A stretch of 64,000 nt of DNA from Oleiphilus messinensis (GTDB lineage Bacteria; Pseudomonadota; Gammaproteobacteria; Pseudomonadales; Oleiphilaceae), in assembly GCF_002162375.1 (NCBI RefSeq), contig NZ_CP021425.1:5754501-5818500 (forward strand). The letters run 5' to 3'. This document shows positions 53,148 to 62,144 of the stretch, in pieces (positions within the stretch are counted from its first letter, which is position 1; every line of letters begins with the position of its first letter). Under the pieces are notes generated by a model that worked only from the letters and a program-made list of their open reading frames with translations, did not search any database and was not told where the DNA came from. A program made the translations under genes and the position numbers.

Positions 53148-53642
53148 ATGCCGAAATGTAATCCTGCATCGCTGGAATTTCTGGAAACAGCCCCCTGCAT
53201 TGAAATCAATACCGTAGATTTACCCGCAACACCGGAAGAAATTTTCGCGCTGTTCGAAGATGGAGACAGCTGGCCAAAATGGTATAAAGCCATCACAAAA
53301 GTTAAATGGACCAGCAGCAAGCCCTACGGAGTGGGAACCACTCGAACAGTGAATCTGGGTTTATTAAGTGTCGATGAATATTTCTTCGAATGGCAAACCA
53401 ACCAGCGCTTCGCGTTTTATTTCACCGGGACCAATCTACCCTTCGTTAAAACGCTGGTTGAGGTTTATGATTTACAACCAGTGAATGCTGACACCACACG
53501 ATTTACCTATACCGTCGCCTACGACCCGACATTTCCGTTGACCATATCGGGCCCCGTGGGACGCGCATTTCTGGCCAGAACGTTCAAAAAAGCCAGTCTG
53601 TCGCTACAAAAATACCTAAAACAACAACGCAACCTTAAGTAA
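53148..53642 (+). CDS. SRPBCC-family lipid-binding protein (polyketide cyclase/START-like)
   Basis: 164 residues. N-terminal beta strand with LPATPEEIFALFEDGDSWPKWY, then GVGTTRTVNL and a C-terminal long helix (RAFLARTFKKASLSLQKYLK): the START-like fold that binds hydrophobic ligands. Such genes accompany lipid and steroid metabolism. CAGGAACGG precedes ATG. Confidence 0.85.
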   Translation: MPKCNPASLEFLETAPCIEINTVDLPATPEEIFALFEDGDSWPKWYKAITKVKWTSSKPYGVGTTRTVNLGLLSVDEYFFEWQTNQRFAFYFTGTNLPFVKTLVEVYDLQPVNADTTRFTYTVAYDPTFPLTISGPVGRAFLARTFKKASLSLQKYLKQQRNLK

Positions 53643-53728
53643 GGCAACATCGGACCATTGTCACTTATCACAATAATGAGTCAAAACTGACCACAATCTG
53701 AATATCAGAACCTCAAGGAGACCACCTT

Positions 53729-53872
53729 ATGACACTTTGTCCAATCGCAATGGCAGTAGGCTGCCCAAGCTGCCCGGCGTTCAAAATCTGCCCGGCCACA
53801 AAAATACTCGGCGACCAGAAAAACAATCAGACCGAGACCCCCTCACAACAGGAGAAACCCGCGAAAGACTAA
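53729..53872 (+). CDS. 47-residue cysteine-rich protein
   Basis: AAGGAG lies eight bases before ATG at 53729, so this short frame is very likely translated. The product MTLCPIAMAVGCPSCPAFKI continues with CP and a polar tail. Four cysteines (residues 4, 12, 15 and 21) are each followed by proline: CP..CPxCP..CP. The pattern suggests a zinc or Fe-S site in a small soluble protein. No characterised relative is known to me. Confidence 0.72.
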   Translation: MTLCPIAMAVGCPSCPAFKICPATKILGDQKNNQTETPSQQEKPAKD

Positions 53873-53966
53873 ATTCGCCAATCATTTTGCTGGCTAATGC
53901 GGTTGCAAAAAAATAACCATCACTATCATTAATTTGATATCCAACCGCATATCAACAGTTTAGCCT

Positions 53967-53982
53967 GTTGCATTTTTGCAAC
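53967..53982. promoter_or_regulatory. Palindrome upstream of the BON gene
   Basis: GTTGCA-TTTT-TGCAAC, perfect 6-bp arms extended by T/A outside. It lies about 100 bp upstream of a possible sigma-54 promoter, a normal distance for an enhancer-binding protein, or may be an ordinary repressor site. Confidence 0.35.
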
Positions 53983-54083
53983 ACATACAATATTTACGGC
54001 CATTTTTGACGATGAAAGATGGCTTTTTTAGCTAATTTTTCAGCATTACCACCCATTTCAGGCCATTTATTAGTCAATTTTTC

Positions 54084-54099
54084 TGGCACGCATCCTGCT
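54084..54099 (+). promoter_or_regulatory. Possible sigma-54 promoter for the BON gene
   Basis: TGGCACGCATCCTGCT matches the -24/-12 consensus TGGCACG-N4-TTGCW at all but one position (C for T), with GG and GC exactly 10 bp apart. It is 47 bp before the BON gene start. Confidence 0.5.
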
Positions 54100-54145
54100 C
54101 CTGCACTATTGAACCTAAAATTAAGGTCGTATCAAGGAGGCTACA

Positions 54146-54775
54146 ATGATTTTTAGCAAACACAGCATGTCAGCGGTACTTTTATTCACCACTTTATCCG
54201 CTCCACTGAGTCTGAATGCCGCAGCGCAAACCGATGCGCAGGCTGAGCAAGGCCTGATTTCGGATGAAACCAAACAGGCATTTCAGGACGGCTGGCGTGA
54301 AGGGCGGCTGGAAGCAACCTATTTGTTGAATACACACCTTGATGGTTTCAGCCTGGACGTGGAGATCGAGGACAAAACCGCCATTCTTTCCGGTGACGTT
54401 TCCTCCGAAATCGAAAAGGAACTGGCAGAAGAAATCGCTCAGGGAATGGATGGCATTGAGAATGTCGAGAATCAAATCAAGGTAACTCAGGTTACAGCTT
54501 CCGAATCGGCGCGTACTGAAACGGAAAAAAGCTTCCTGGGCACACTCGAAGATGCATCCATAACGGCATCAATCAAAACCAAGCTATTGCGCAGCAATTC
54601 CATAAAAGCGATGGATGTCAATGTAGACACCGATGCTGCAACGGTAACGCTGGAAGGCGAAGTTGAATCGGAAATACAGAAAGAACTTGCCGGGCGTATT
54701 GCCGCGAATACCCAGGGCGTAAATCGGGTGCAGAACCAACTGGTGGTTCACCAATCAGAGCAAATGATTAACTAG
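54146..54775 (+). CDS. Periplasmic protein with two BON domains
   Basis: 209 residues. Signal peptide ending near LNAAAQ, then two BON domains: SLDVEIEDKTAILSGDVSSE with GIENVENQIKV, and AMDVNVDTDAATVTLEGEVE with GVNRVQNQLVV. BON proteins (OsmY type) bind phospholipid or lipoprotein assembly sites and are induced in osmotic stress. AAGGAGG precedes ATG. Confidence 0.9.
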   Translation: MIFSKHSMSAVLLFTTLSAPLSLNAAAQTDAQAEQGLISDETKQAFQDGWREGRLEATYLLNTHLDGFSLDVEIEDKTAILSGDVSSEIEKELAEEIAQGMDGIENVENQIKVTQVTASESARTETEKSFLGTLEDASITASIKTKLLRSNSIKAMDVNVDTDAATVTLEGEVESEIQKELAGRIAANTQGVNRVQNQLVVHQSEQMIN

Positions 54776-54844
54776 TACGTAACACAATCCGGCACCTCAT
54801 GAAAAGCTCACTTTCACGGGGTGCTCAAAAAACCGGAGTCAATC

Positions 54845-55126
54845 ATGAACACCGAATCCGAACCCAAACACAGCATTCAGCAAATTGATGCCGGAGATCT
54901 GACGCTACCGGGTGATAACGGTGTCAACGATCTCAATGTACCGACACTGGATTCCTGGTACATACGCAAAGGTAGCTTACATGGTTTTGTATACAACCAT
55001 CCAAGTATCGCCAATGGCAGCTTTATTCATACAAATACCGTTGTTTGCAACTCTCAGCACTTCGCGCTAACCCAATCGATGAGCTTGTATCGTCTGGGAT
55101 CACAGGCAAATTCAGCGCCTTGCTAA
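54845..55126 (+). CDS. Small hypothetical protein
   Basis: 93 residues from ATG at 54845. Not a known family to me. Polar N terminus (MNTESEPKHSIQQIDAGDL), then WYIRKGSLHGFVYNHP and GSFIHTNTVV, a beta-rich pattern that looks like a small barrel; C terminus LYRLGSQANSAPC. It follows the BON gene by 70 bp and is followed by a clear terminator-like hairpin, so it is likely transcribed. Confidence 0.55.
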   Translation: MNTESEPKHSIQQIDAGDLTLPGDNGVNDLNVPTLDSWYIRKGSLHGFVYNHPSIANGSFIHTNTVVCNSQHFALTQSMSLYRLGSQANSAPC

Positions 55127-55164
55127 AATGTACGCACTATAAATATGCGTTCAATATCAGCCCA

Positions 55165-55196
55165 ATACAGCCTACCTACTATGGATTAGGCTGTAT
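55165..55196 (+). terminator. Intrinsic terminator-like hairpin
   Basis: ATACAGCCTA (55165-55174) pairs perfectly with TAGGCTGTAT (55187-55196), a 10-bp stem with a 12-base loop, followed by CCCCCTTTTGCTCTTTTTT. It is 39 bp after the stop of the small gene at 54845. Confidence 0.75.
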
Positions 55197-55392
55197 CCCC
55201 CTTTTGCTCTTTTTTCCCCATCCAACCTTCCTACAGTTGTAATCGATAATATTTATCATTACATTTAATGTTTTTCTTAATAAGTGCTTTTAAGTCCCTG
55301 ACATTCAGAACAATAACCGGGGCACAAAAAAGCCAGGAGATTCCCTGATCTTTCACGTTCAGGTGTTTCAATGCAGTAACACTGGAGAAAAC

Positions 55393-56040
55393 ATGGAACC
55401 ACAGGAAATTGCCAACCAGCTTCGCTGTCCGAATGGTGCAGAAGCCAAAGAAGTCGCCCAGCAGATGAATAAAGCGAATCAATCCACCAATCACCTGTGT
55501 ATCGATTTATTACAACTGTCAGACCAAGACAAGGTTCTGGAAATAGGCCCCGGAAATGGCGCATTTGCAGCCCGTATTGTGAATGCCGCGCAAGACATTC
55601 ACTACACCGGGGTGGATTGGTCAGCCGATATGGTGTCTGAAGCCAAACTAAAAAATGAACAATTGCTTACCCAGAATCAGGCACAATTCTATCAAGGTAA
55701 CTCAAATAACTTGCCCTTCAAGGCACAACAATTTGACAAGGTATTTTGTGTCCACACCCTGTATTTCTGGGAACGGCCATTGGAACATCTCAATGAATTA
55801 AAGCGGGTTATCAAACCAACCGGACGCTTCTGTATTGGCTTCGGTGATCGGACCTTTATGCAAGAACTCTCCTTCACCCCTTATGGTTTCTCGTTGTATG
55901 GCGCAGAGGATGTAACGGAACTGCTCCGTTCCGCGGGTTTCAATCCGATTGATATTCAACAGCATGTGGAGACCGGGGTCAGCAATACCGGAGAGAATGT
56001 GGAAAAGGTGATGAATATTGTTGTCTGCACACCTCGCTAG
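55393..56040 (+). CDS. Class I SAM-dependent methyltransferase
   Basis: 215 residues from ATG at 55393, GGAG five bases upstream. SAM-binding motif I VLEIGPGNGAFAA (about 45-57), motif II TGVDWSADM, motif IV DKVFCVHTLYFWERP and post-motif LKRVIKPTGRF, the UbiE/COQ5-like Methyltransf_11 pattern. Substrate unknown. Convergent with fadE. Confidence 0.9.
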   Translation: MEPQEIANQLRCPNGAEAKEVAQQMNKANQSTNHLCIDLLQLSDQDKVLEIGPGNGAFAARIVNAAQDIHYTGVDWSADMVSEAKLKNEQLLTQNQAQFYQGNSNNLPFKAQQFDKVFCVHTLYFWERPLEHLNELKRVIKPTGRFCIGFGDRTFMQELSFTPYGFSLYGAEDVTELLRSAGFNPIDIQQHVETGVSNTGENVEKVMNIVVCTPR

Positions 56041-56113
56041 CCCCGAACAGAAGGTAAAACACACGGGGCACGAGCGAGATGTACAATACAACAAAGGCAG
56101 GTAAAATCAGCGC

Positions 56114-58411
56114 CTAGGCAACATCTGCAGCTTGCATTAAGGGGGTTTCGGTTTCAGGGCGCTGGCCTCCATTTCCCGTTGCCGTAACACCATGGGGTTG
56201 CTGACCCACAAACTCTTCACGGGTGAAAACATCCACTTCTATCGCTCTCAGGCATGCTTCCTGACAGCTTTTCAACAACGCATATTCTGCAGCACTGATC
56301 ACGCCCAAGGCACAGGCCTGTTCAGCCACAGCATCCACCTTGCCCCGTACCAGTCGTGCACTTTTTTGCGCATCCTTAATTTTCACCCGAACGGGCTCTG
56401 CTTCGTGATAAAGCTGAAACGCATTGAACAGACGTCCCAAGCCAACTTCCGTGTCTTTGGGCAAATACATGCCCTCGTAGAGGCGCAGGAACTGCGCATC
56501 ATAACGCTGTAACGGCTGTGCTGCGGCATTGGCCTGCTGATCGGTAGGCATCTTCGCCAACGGATTAACACCAATCCCGATGCGTCCAACTGTCCGGAAA
56601 AACCACCCCAGGGCCCCATCAAAATTCTCGTACAGGCCTTCATAAGCATGTTGAATCTGGGCGAGGGCATATTGAACGCCATAATCGACCAGCACCCGGT
56701 CTTCCTGGCGACGACCTTCTGCCTCATACCGTCGTAGTGTTGCAGTGGCAATATACAACCAGGCGACAATATCGGCATAGCGTCCAGTTAGATTACCCCG
56801 CGCCTTCAATTTGCCACCAATGAAAAACATCGCCAGATTTGTCATCAAACCAAATCGACGTGCGGCCCATCCCAGCCGACGGTAGTAATGCCGTGTATCA
56901 GATGCCACCGAACGGGGTGCTTTTACCCCCAGATAACCTCGGGTAAGACCCGCGATAAACGTCAACAAAATACCAAGGGAAAATTGCTTCAACCATCCCA
57001 ATAGCGAACGCTTGAATGCGTCTGTGTCGTTTTTCTCGACCGCCTCTACCACATGATAAGCATGGGGATGACAACGGGTAGCCCCCTGACCGAATATCAT
57101 CAGCGTCCGACTCATGATATTGGCCCCTTCAACGGTAATCGCCACCGGTGCGGAACAATAACCCCGGCCCAGAATATTATTGGGCCCCTGCATCACTGCA
57201 GAACCGGCCATAATATCCATAGCATCGGTACCCACCTCACGGGCACATTCCGTGGAATAGACCTTCATAATCGCAGAGGTCACGGGAGGCTGCACACCAT
57301 GATCAACAGCAGAACAACCAAATACCCGTGCTGCTTCGAACATATAACTCAACGACGCCATTTTACCGACTTTGGTTTCAACGCCTTCCATCCGGCCAAT
57401 GGGGATGCCGAACTGATGCCGCACCATGGAATACGCTCCCGTAGCGGCTGCAGCGACGCGCATCGCGCTGATTCCAGTTGCCGGAAGGGATACCATTCGA
57501 CCTCCAGCCAGAGACTCCATTAACATCCGCCAGCCCTGGCCGACATAGTCCTGTCCTCCTAGAACCTGCTCCACCGGAACCACCACATCACGCCCGACAA
57601 TAGGCCCATTAGCGAAAAACTCACCAATAGGTTCATGGTGATCACCAATATGTAAACCGGGAAGTCCCTTCTCCAATAACACAACAGTAATGCCGGCATC
57701 CTCGCCTTTACCCAGTAGATTATCCGGATCGTGCAAACGCACAGCGAGGGATATCAGGTTCGCGATCGGGGCTAACGTAATGTAGCGTTTCCGAAAATTC
57801 ATTCGAATTTGAATACTGTCATCGTCCGCACGGAACACTTCCCCTTCTGCTTTAATCGAGGCTGCATCCGAGCCAGCGGTGGGTTCCGTCAAACCAAAAC
57901 AGGGAATGTATTCTCCGTTGGCGAGCTTCGGTAAGTAATGCGCTTTTTGCGCCTCGGTCCCGTAATGGCCCAGTAACTCAGCAGCCCCGAGAGAATTCGG
58001 TATCACCACCAGAGAACTCAACACACCGGAATGGGGTGTTATTTTCGCCATCACCGCTGACTTGCCCTGGGTCGAAAACGGCTTACCGCCATACTTTTCG
58101 TCAATTTGCAGTGCGAAAAAGCCATTGTCCGCCATAAAATGCATAATCTCGTCGGGTACAATACGCGTACGCTGCATTTTGTAGGCGTCAGCCATGTCGA
58201 GGAGCTGTTCGCAGGGGCCATCCAGAAACGCCTGTTCATGGGCCGGTAATTTGTCGTAAGGCTCTTTGATAATTGAATCGAAATCGACGGCACCGGAGAA
58301 AAACTGGCCATCAATCCAGACATCGCCAGCTTCGAGTGCCTGACGCTCCGTATCGGAAATTTGCGGGAGGATATTGTTGTCCCGCATCCAATTCATGAGT
58401 GAAGCAAACAT
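56114..58411 (-). CDS. fadE: Acyl-CoA dehydrogenase FadE
   Basis: 765 residues, the long FadE type with an extra C-terminal domain (DUF1974). First step of beta-oxidation: FAD-dependent dehydrogenation of acyl-CoA. CFGLTEPTAGSDAAS (FAD binding), the catalytic glutamate in TVEGANIMSRTLMIFGQGA, and a C-terminal helical region (HYYRRLGWAARRFGL). GGAGAGC precedes ATG. Downstream of fadJ on the same strand with a 15-bp gap, so the order is fadI-fadJ-fadE. Confidence 0.92.
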   Translation of the reverse strand: MFASLMNWMRDNNILPQISDTERQALEAGDVWIDGQFFSGAVDFDSIIKEPYDKLPAHEQAFLDGPCEQLLDMADAYKMQRTRIVPDEIMHFMADNGFFALQIDEKYGGKPFSTQGKSAVMAKITPHSGVLSSLVVIPNSLGAAELLGHYGTEAQKAHYLPKLANGEYIPCFGLTEPTAGSDAASIKAEGEVFRADDDSIQIRMNFRKRYITLAPIANLISLAVRLHDPDNLLGKGEDAGITVVLLEKGLPGLHIGDHHEPIGEFFANGPIVGRDVVVPVEQVLGGQDYVGQGWRMLMESLAGGRMVSLPATGISAMRVAAAATGAYSMVRHQFGIPIGRMEGVETKVGKMASLSYMFEAARVFGCSAVDHGVQPPVTSAIMKVYSTECAREVGTDAMDIMAGSAVMQGPNNILGRGYCSAPVAITVEGANIMSRTLMIFGQGATRCHPHAYHVVEAVEKNDTDAFKRSLLGWLKQFSLGILLTFIAGLTRGYLGVKAPRSVASDTRHYYRRLGWAARRFGLMTNLAMFFIGGKLKARGNLTGRYADIVAWLYIATATLRRYEAEGRRQEDRVLVDYGVQYALAQIQHAYEGLYENFDGALGWFFRTVGRIGIGVNPLAKMPTDQQANAAAQPLQRYDAQFLRLYEGMYLPKDTEVGLGRLFNAFQLYHEAEPVRVKIKDAQKSARLVRGKVDAVAEQACALGVISAAEYALLKSCQEACLRAIEVDVFTREEFVGQQPHGVTATGNGGQRPETETPLMQAADVA

Positions 58412-58426
58412 AATCAGCTCTCCATA

Positions 58427-60616
58427 CTATCGAGCGGGGTAAAAGGTTTGTTTCTTGGCCGCCATATCACGGATGATTGGTGCCGGCTCAAAACGCTTGC
58501 CATAGGTCGCCGCAAGCTGCTCCAAGCGAGTAAGCGTCTTATCCAGACCTAAGGTGTCCATATAACGGAATGGCCCACCCAAAAATGGCGGAAAGCCCAA
58601 ACCAAAAATGGCACCAATATCACCGTGCATAGGCTGCTGTAAAATACCTTCTTGAAGGCAGAATGCCGCCTCGTTTATCAGCATCCAGTTACAGCGCTCC
58701 GCCGCTTCCTGCAATTCTGCCGCAGTGTTATTTTTTCGGGATGCCGAAACGCCCATCACGTTGTAAACTGCATCATTGACCGGTTTGCCCTTATGTTCGG
58801 GTCCGTACAGATAGAACCCCTTGCCTGCCTTGCGACCGAGGAAACCATTCTCGATCATCAGATTCGCCGCTTCCGGGGAAGCCATACGCTCACCAAAAGC
58901 TGCTTCCAGTATCGGCCCGACTTTGGTACCCACATCAATCCCCACTTCATCCAGCAGGGTAATAGGTCCTACCGGGTAACCCAGTTGCATCAGGGCTTTA
59001 TCCAGGTCTTTAGGGCCAAAACCTTCCAGCAGTAACCGGCTGGCTTCATTCAAGTAAGGCGCCAGAATCCGGGTGGTATAAAAGCCCGGACCATCTTTAA
59101 CCACAATCACGGTTTTGCCTTGCGCCTTGCCGAACTCAACACAGGCTGCGGTAACTTCCGGCGCGGTTTGCTCGTGGGTAATAATCTCCAATAGGGGCAT
59201 TTTTTCTACGGGTGAAAAGTAGTGCATACCAATTACGTTTTCCGGACGGGCTGCCGCTTTGGCAATATCGCTAATGGGAATGGACGAGGTATTGGATGCA
59301 AAAATGGTCTGTTGATGACCGTGGGACTCGGTATCCTTCAGCATCTGGTGTTTCAAGGCCAGATCTTCAAATACCGCCTCGATCACCAGATCGGCATGGG
59401 CAAAACCACGGTAATCTTCGGTCACGGTCATTTGGGCTTGTTTCGCCTGGGCATCGAATGCCGTCATCGCCCCCAGTTTCACCCGTTTGTCATAGAACTT
59501 GCGGACATAACTCACGCCATGGGACAACCCCTTCGCATCACGATCCTTAAGACGCACCGGTAATCCGGTTTTACTCACCGTGTTCAATGCAATACCCGCC
59601 CCCATCAACCCGGCACCCAAAACCGCAATTTGTTTAACCGGACGGGGTACCACCCTGTCATCCCCCACGAAGGTCTCTTTTTTGAGTTCATTGGTCGCAT
59701 GGAAGATGTTACGCAGCTGACCGGAAACCGCACTCATGGCCAATTCACCAAACGCCATCGCTTCCGCTTCATAACCTGCCGCGAGACCGGATCGATAACC
59801 GGCGGCTACGGCCCGAATAATTTTCTCGGGGGCGGGATAGTTGCCCAGGGTTTTCCCCGCGGCTTTTTTCCCCGCCTGATCAAACAGGACTTTACGCCCC
59901 ATGGCATTTTTTTCCAGTGCCAGGGCCATTAGATCGTCTGTAGATACAGGAATGGAAAAGCCGCCGTTGACCACTTTGCGTTTGCCTCGGGGTTTCGCCA
60001 TCGCAACGGCTTTAACCAGAAGCGCCTCGGGTTCGACCACTGCATCGACCAAGCCCATGCCCAGTGCTTGTTTGGCCTTAAGCTGGCGCCCGGTGAGCAT
60101 CATATCCAACGCTTTGGCTATGCCTACTAATCGAGGCAATCTCTGCGTGCCGCCGCCTGCGGGCAATAAACCCAGCATCACTTCAGGCAAGCCCAAAACC
60201 GTCGACGAGTTGGATGTCGCGATTCGGTAATGACAGGCCATCGCCAATTCCAAGCCGCCGCCCAAGCAAGCGCCATCTATGGCCGCAACAACGGGGATCT
60301 GCAAGTCTTCCAAACGCTGGAAAGTTTTCTGGCACAGTCTTGAAAGGTCGGATACTTCGTCTGCCGATTGAGCATGATCAAACAAATTAATATCGGCACC
60401 CGCAACAAAAGAGCCGGGTTTAGTCGAAATCAAAACCAGCCCTTGCAAACCGGTTTGCGCTTGCAGCTCACTGAACAGCACTTCAAATTCATCTGCAAAT
60501 TCAGCTTTAAGGGTATTTTGGGCATCACCGGGCACGTTGATTTCAATGACACCAATCGCATCTTCCCGGAGTTTCAGGGAAAACGCGCTATTGGGTAACT
60601 CTACTTTTGCATTCAT
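58427..60616 (-). CDS. fadJ: Bifunctional enoyl-CoA hydratase / 3-hydroxyacyl-CoA dehydrogenase
   Basis: 729 residues from ATG at 60616 (AGGA eight bases upstream; an extension to 60679 would overlap fadI). The N-terminal crotonase domain has the oxyanion/catalytic blocks AIDGACLGGGLELAMAC and LGLPEVMLGLLPAGGGTQRLPR with both glutamates. From about 327 the dehydrogenase domain starts with VLGAGLMGAGIAL (NAD) and has the catalytic HYFSPVEKMPLLEIITH. Catalyses steps two and three of beta-oxidation in complex with FadI. Confidence 0.92.
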   Translation of the reverse strand: MNAKVELPNSAFSLKLREDAIGVIEINVPGDAQNTLKAEFADEFEVLFSELQAQTGLQGLVLISTKPGSFVAGADINLFDHAQSADEVSDLSRLCQKTFQRLEDLQIPVVAAIDGACLGGGLELAMACHYRIATSNSSTVLGLPEVMLGLLPAGGGTQRLPRLVGIAKALDMMLTGRQLKAKQALGMGLVDAVVEPEALLVKAVAMAKPRGKRKVVNGGFSIPVSTDDLMALALEKNAMGRKVLFDQAGKKAAGKTLGNYPAPEKIIRAVAAGYRSGLAAGYEAEAMAFGELAMSAVSGQLRNIFHATNELKKETFVGDDRVVPRPVKQIAVLGAGLMGAGIALNTVSKTGLPVRLKDRDAKGLSHGVSYVRKFYDKRVKLGAMTAFDAQAKQAQMTVTEDYRGFAHADLVIEAVFEDLALKHQMLKDTESHGHQQTIFASNTSSIPISDIAKAAARPENVIGMHYFSPVEKMPLLEIITHEQTAPEVTAACVEFGKAQGKTVIVVKDGPGFYTTRILAPYLNEASRLLLEGFGPKDLDKALMQLGYPVGPITLLDEVGIDVGTKVGPILEAAFGERMASPEAANLMIENGFLGRKAGKGFYLYGPEHKGKPVNDAVYNVMGVSASRKNNTAAELQEAAERCNWMLINEAAFCLQEGILQQPMHGDIGAIFGLGFPPFLGGPFRYMDTLGLDKTLTRLEQLAATYGKRFEPAPIIRDMAAKKQTFYPAR

Positions 60617-60647
60617 AACCTTATTCCTAAATTGGATTCCAGCACGC

Positions 60648-61952
60648 TTATTCCGACTCCAGTACCATTGCCGCTCCAATACCGCCTGCCGCGCAGGCCG
60701 TGGTCAGGCCCAGCCCGCCACCGCGGCGTTTCAACTCATGGAGCGCCTGGCTGATCACCCGTGCGCCGGTCGCGCCAAATGGATGCCCAAACGCAATTGA
60801 ACCGCCATTCACATTCAGAATATCCCGGTTGATCTCACCCAGAGACTGCTTTCTCCCCAAAACATTCTGGGCATAGTCATTTGATTCCAGTCCCCGAATG
60901 TTACAGGCCACCTGGCCCGCAAATGCTTCATGCATATCAATCGTAATCAAATCAGACAACGCCACACCGGCGCGATCCATTGCCACTGGGGTGGCAGCCA
61001 CCGGTCCCATCAACAAATCATCCTTCGGTGTTTTCGCTGCAAATGCATAGCTGCGAATAAAACCAAGGGGCTCAAGACCCAGCGTTTCCGCCTGCTTTTC
61101 ACTCATCAGCAACAATGCCCCGGCACCATCCGTCAACGGACTGGCATTACCGGCGGTTACGGTACCGGTCGTGCGGTCATAACAAGGTTTCAGGCGATCA
61201 TAGCCGGGTCTTTCGGAATTCATACGGATCAAATTATCTTCTTTGAGGGGGGTAGAACCGGCATCCAGAAACGCCGTCATCACTTGCTTGTCCATATAAC
61301 CGTTGCGCCAGGCTGCTGCGGCATTGCTGTGGGAGGCATGGGCCAGATCATCCTGCTCACTGCGACTGACGGACCATTTTTTCACCATTTTTTCACAGCT
61401 CTCGCCCATGGTTTCCCCCACCGAGTACTCCGTAATCGATGGTGCAAGGGGTAAAATATCCTTTGGCTTCAAGCGTGCCAACAGCTTCAAACGCTCGGCA
61501 GTGGTTTTCGCAAAATTGATATCCCGCATTACGGCAGAAAATTTGGTCGACATGGGCAACCGTGCACTGGTGGTAGAATCTGTCCCACCGGCTATCACAA
61601 TCCCTGCCGTACCCGCCAGAATGCTTTCCGTAGCACTGGCTACGGTCTGAAAACTGGTTGCGCAGGCGCGAGTGATCGAATACGCATCCACATCCTCCAT
61701 CCCGCATGCCAGCGCCACTTCGCGGGCAATAAACGGGGCCTCAGGAATCATAACCGTCATACCAAACACAAGCTGGTCAACATCAGAGGGTTTTAAACTG
61801 TTTCGAGCAAGCAGCTCGGAAACCACCATCGAACCTAAATCAATCGCATTTAAATCACGATAATGGGTCGCTATACGCGCAAACGGTGTTCGCAATCCAT
61901 CCACAACAGCAACACGCCCGTTTTTATTCGCGAGTTTAATCGGCTTAACCAT
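60648..61952 (-). CDS. fadI: 3-ketoacyl-CoA thiolase
   Basis: 434 residues. Nucleophilic cysteine in ITRACATSFQTVAS, and HEAFAGQVACN, GHPFGATGARVI and TTACAAGGIGA give the second His and Cys of thiolases. Length and partner fit FadI (the anaerobic/aux trifunctional beta subunit) more than FadA. AGGGATG precedes ATG. First gene of the operon; upstream lies a 28-bp palindrome. Confidence 0.92.
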   Translation of the reverse strand: MVKPIKLANKNGRVAVVDGLRTPFARIATHYRDLNAIDLGSMVVSELLARNSLKPSDVDQLVFGMTVMIPEAPFIAREVALACGMEDVDAYSITRACATSFQTVASATESILAGTAGIVIAGGTDSTTSARLPMSTKFSAVMRDINFAKTTAERLKLLARLKPKDILPLAPSITEYSVGETMGESCEKMVKKWSVSRSEQDDLAHASHSNAAAAWRNGYMDKQVMTAFLDAGSTPLKEDNLIRMNSERPGYDRLKPCYDRTTGTVTAGNASPLTDGAGALLLMSEKQAETLGLEPLGFIRSYAFAAKTPKDDLLMGPVAATPVAMDRAGVALSDLITIDMHEAFAGQVACNIRGLESNDYAQNVLGRKQSLGEINRDILNVNGGSIAFGHPFGATGARVISQALHELKRRGGGLGLTTACAAGGIGAAMVLESE

Positions 61953-61990
61953 AGCATCCCTATATTCAATAAATTCTGTAATATTTTAAC

Positions 61991-62018
61991 CATGAGTGTA
62001 ATTCAAATTACACTCATG
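61991..62018. promoter_or_regulatory. Perfect 28-bp palindrome at the fad operon
   Basis: CATGAGTGTAATT-CA-AATTACACTCATG: two 13-bp arms without mismatch, 39 bp before the fadI start. The core GTGTAATT..AATTACAC recurs at 62105-62122. Typical TetR-type operator of fatty-acid degradation genes. Confidence 0.85.
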
Positions 62019-62104
62019 GTACGCATGTACAACTAAATGTAAGCTAGTAAAATAGACTATTCAGGTCAAGAATAATATATTAAGCAAAATCAGGAATTGC
62101 ATAA

Positions 62105-62122
62105 GTGTAATCCATATTACAC
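62105..62122. promoter_or_regulatory. Second operator copy before the TetR gene
   Basis: GTGTAAT-CCAT-ATTACAC, 7-bp perfect arms, 22 bp before the TetR start at 62145. Same core as the palindrome at 61991-62018, as expected for one autoregulated repressor. Confidence 0.8.
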
Positions 62123-62144
62123 ACCAGGTAATTTAGGGAGCATT

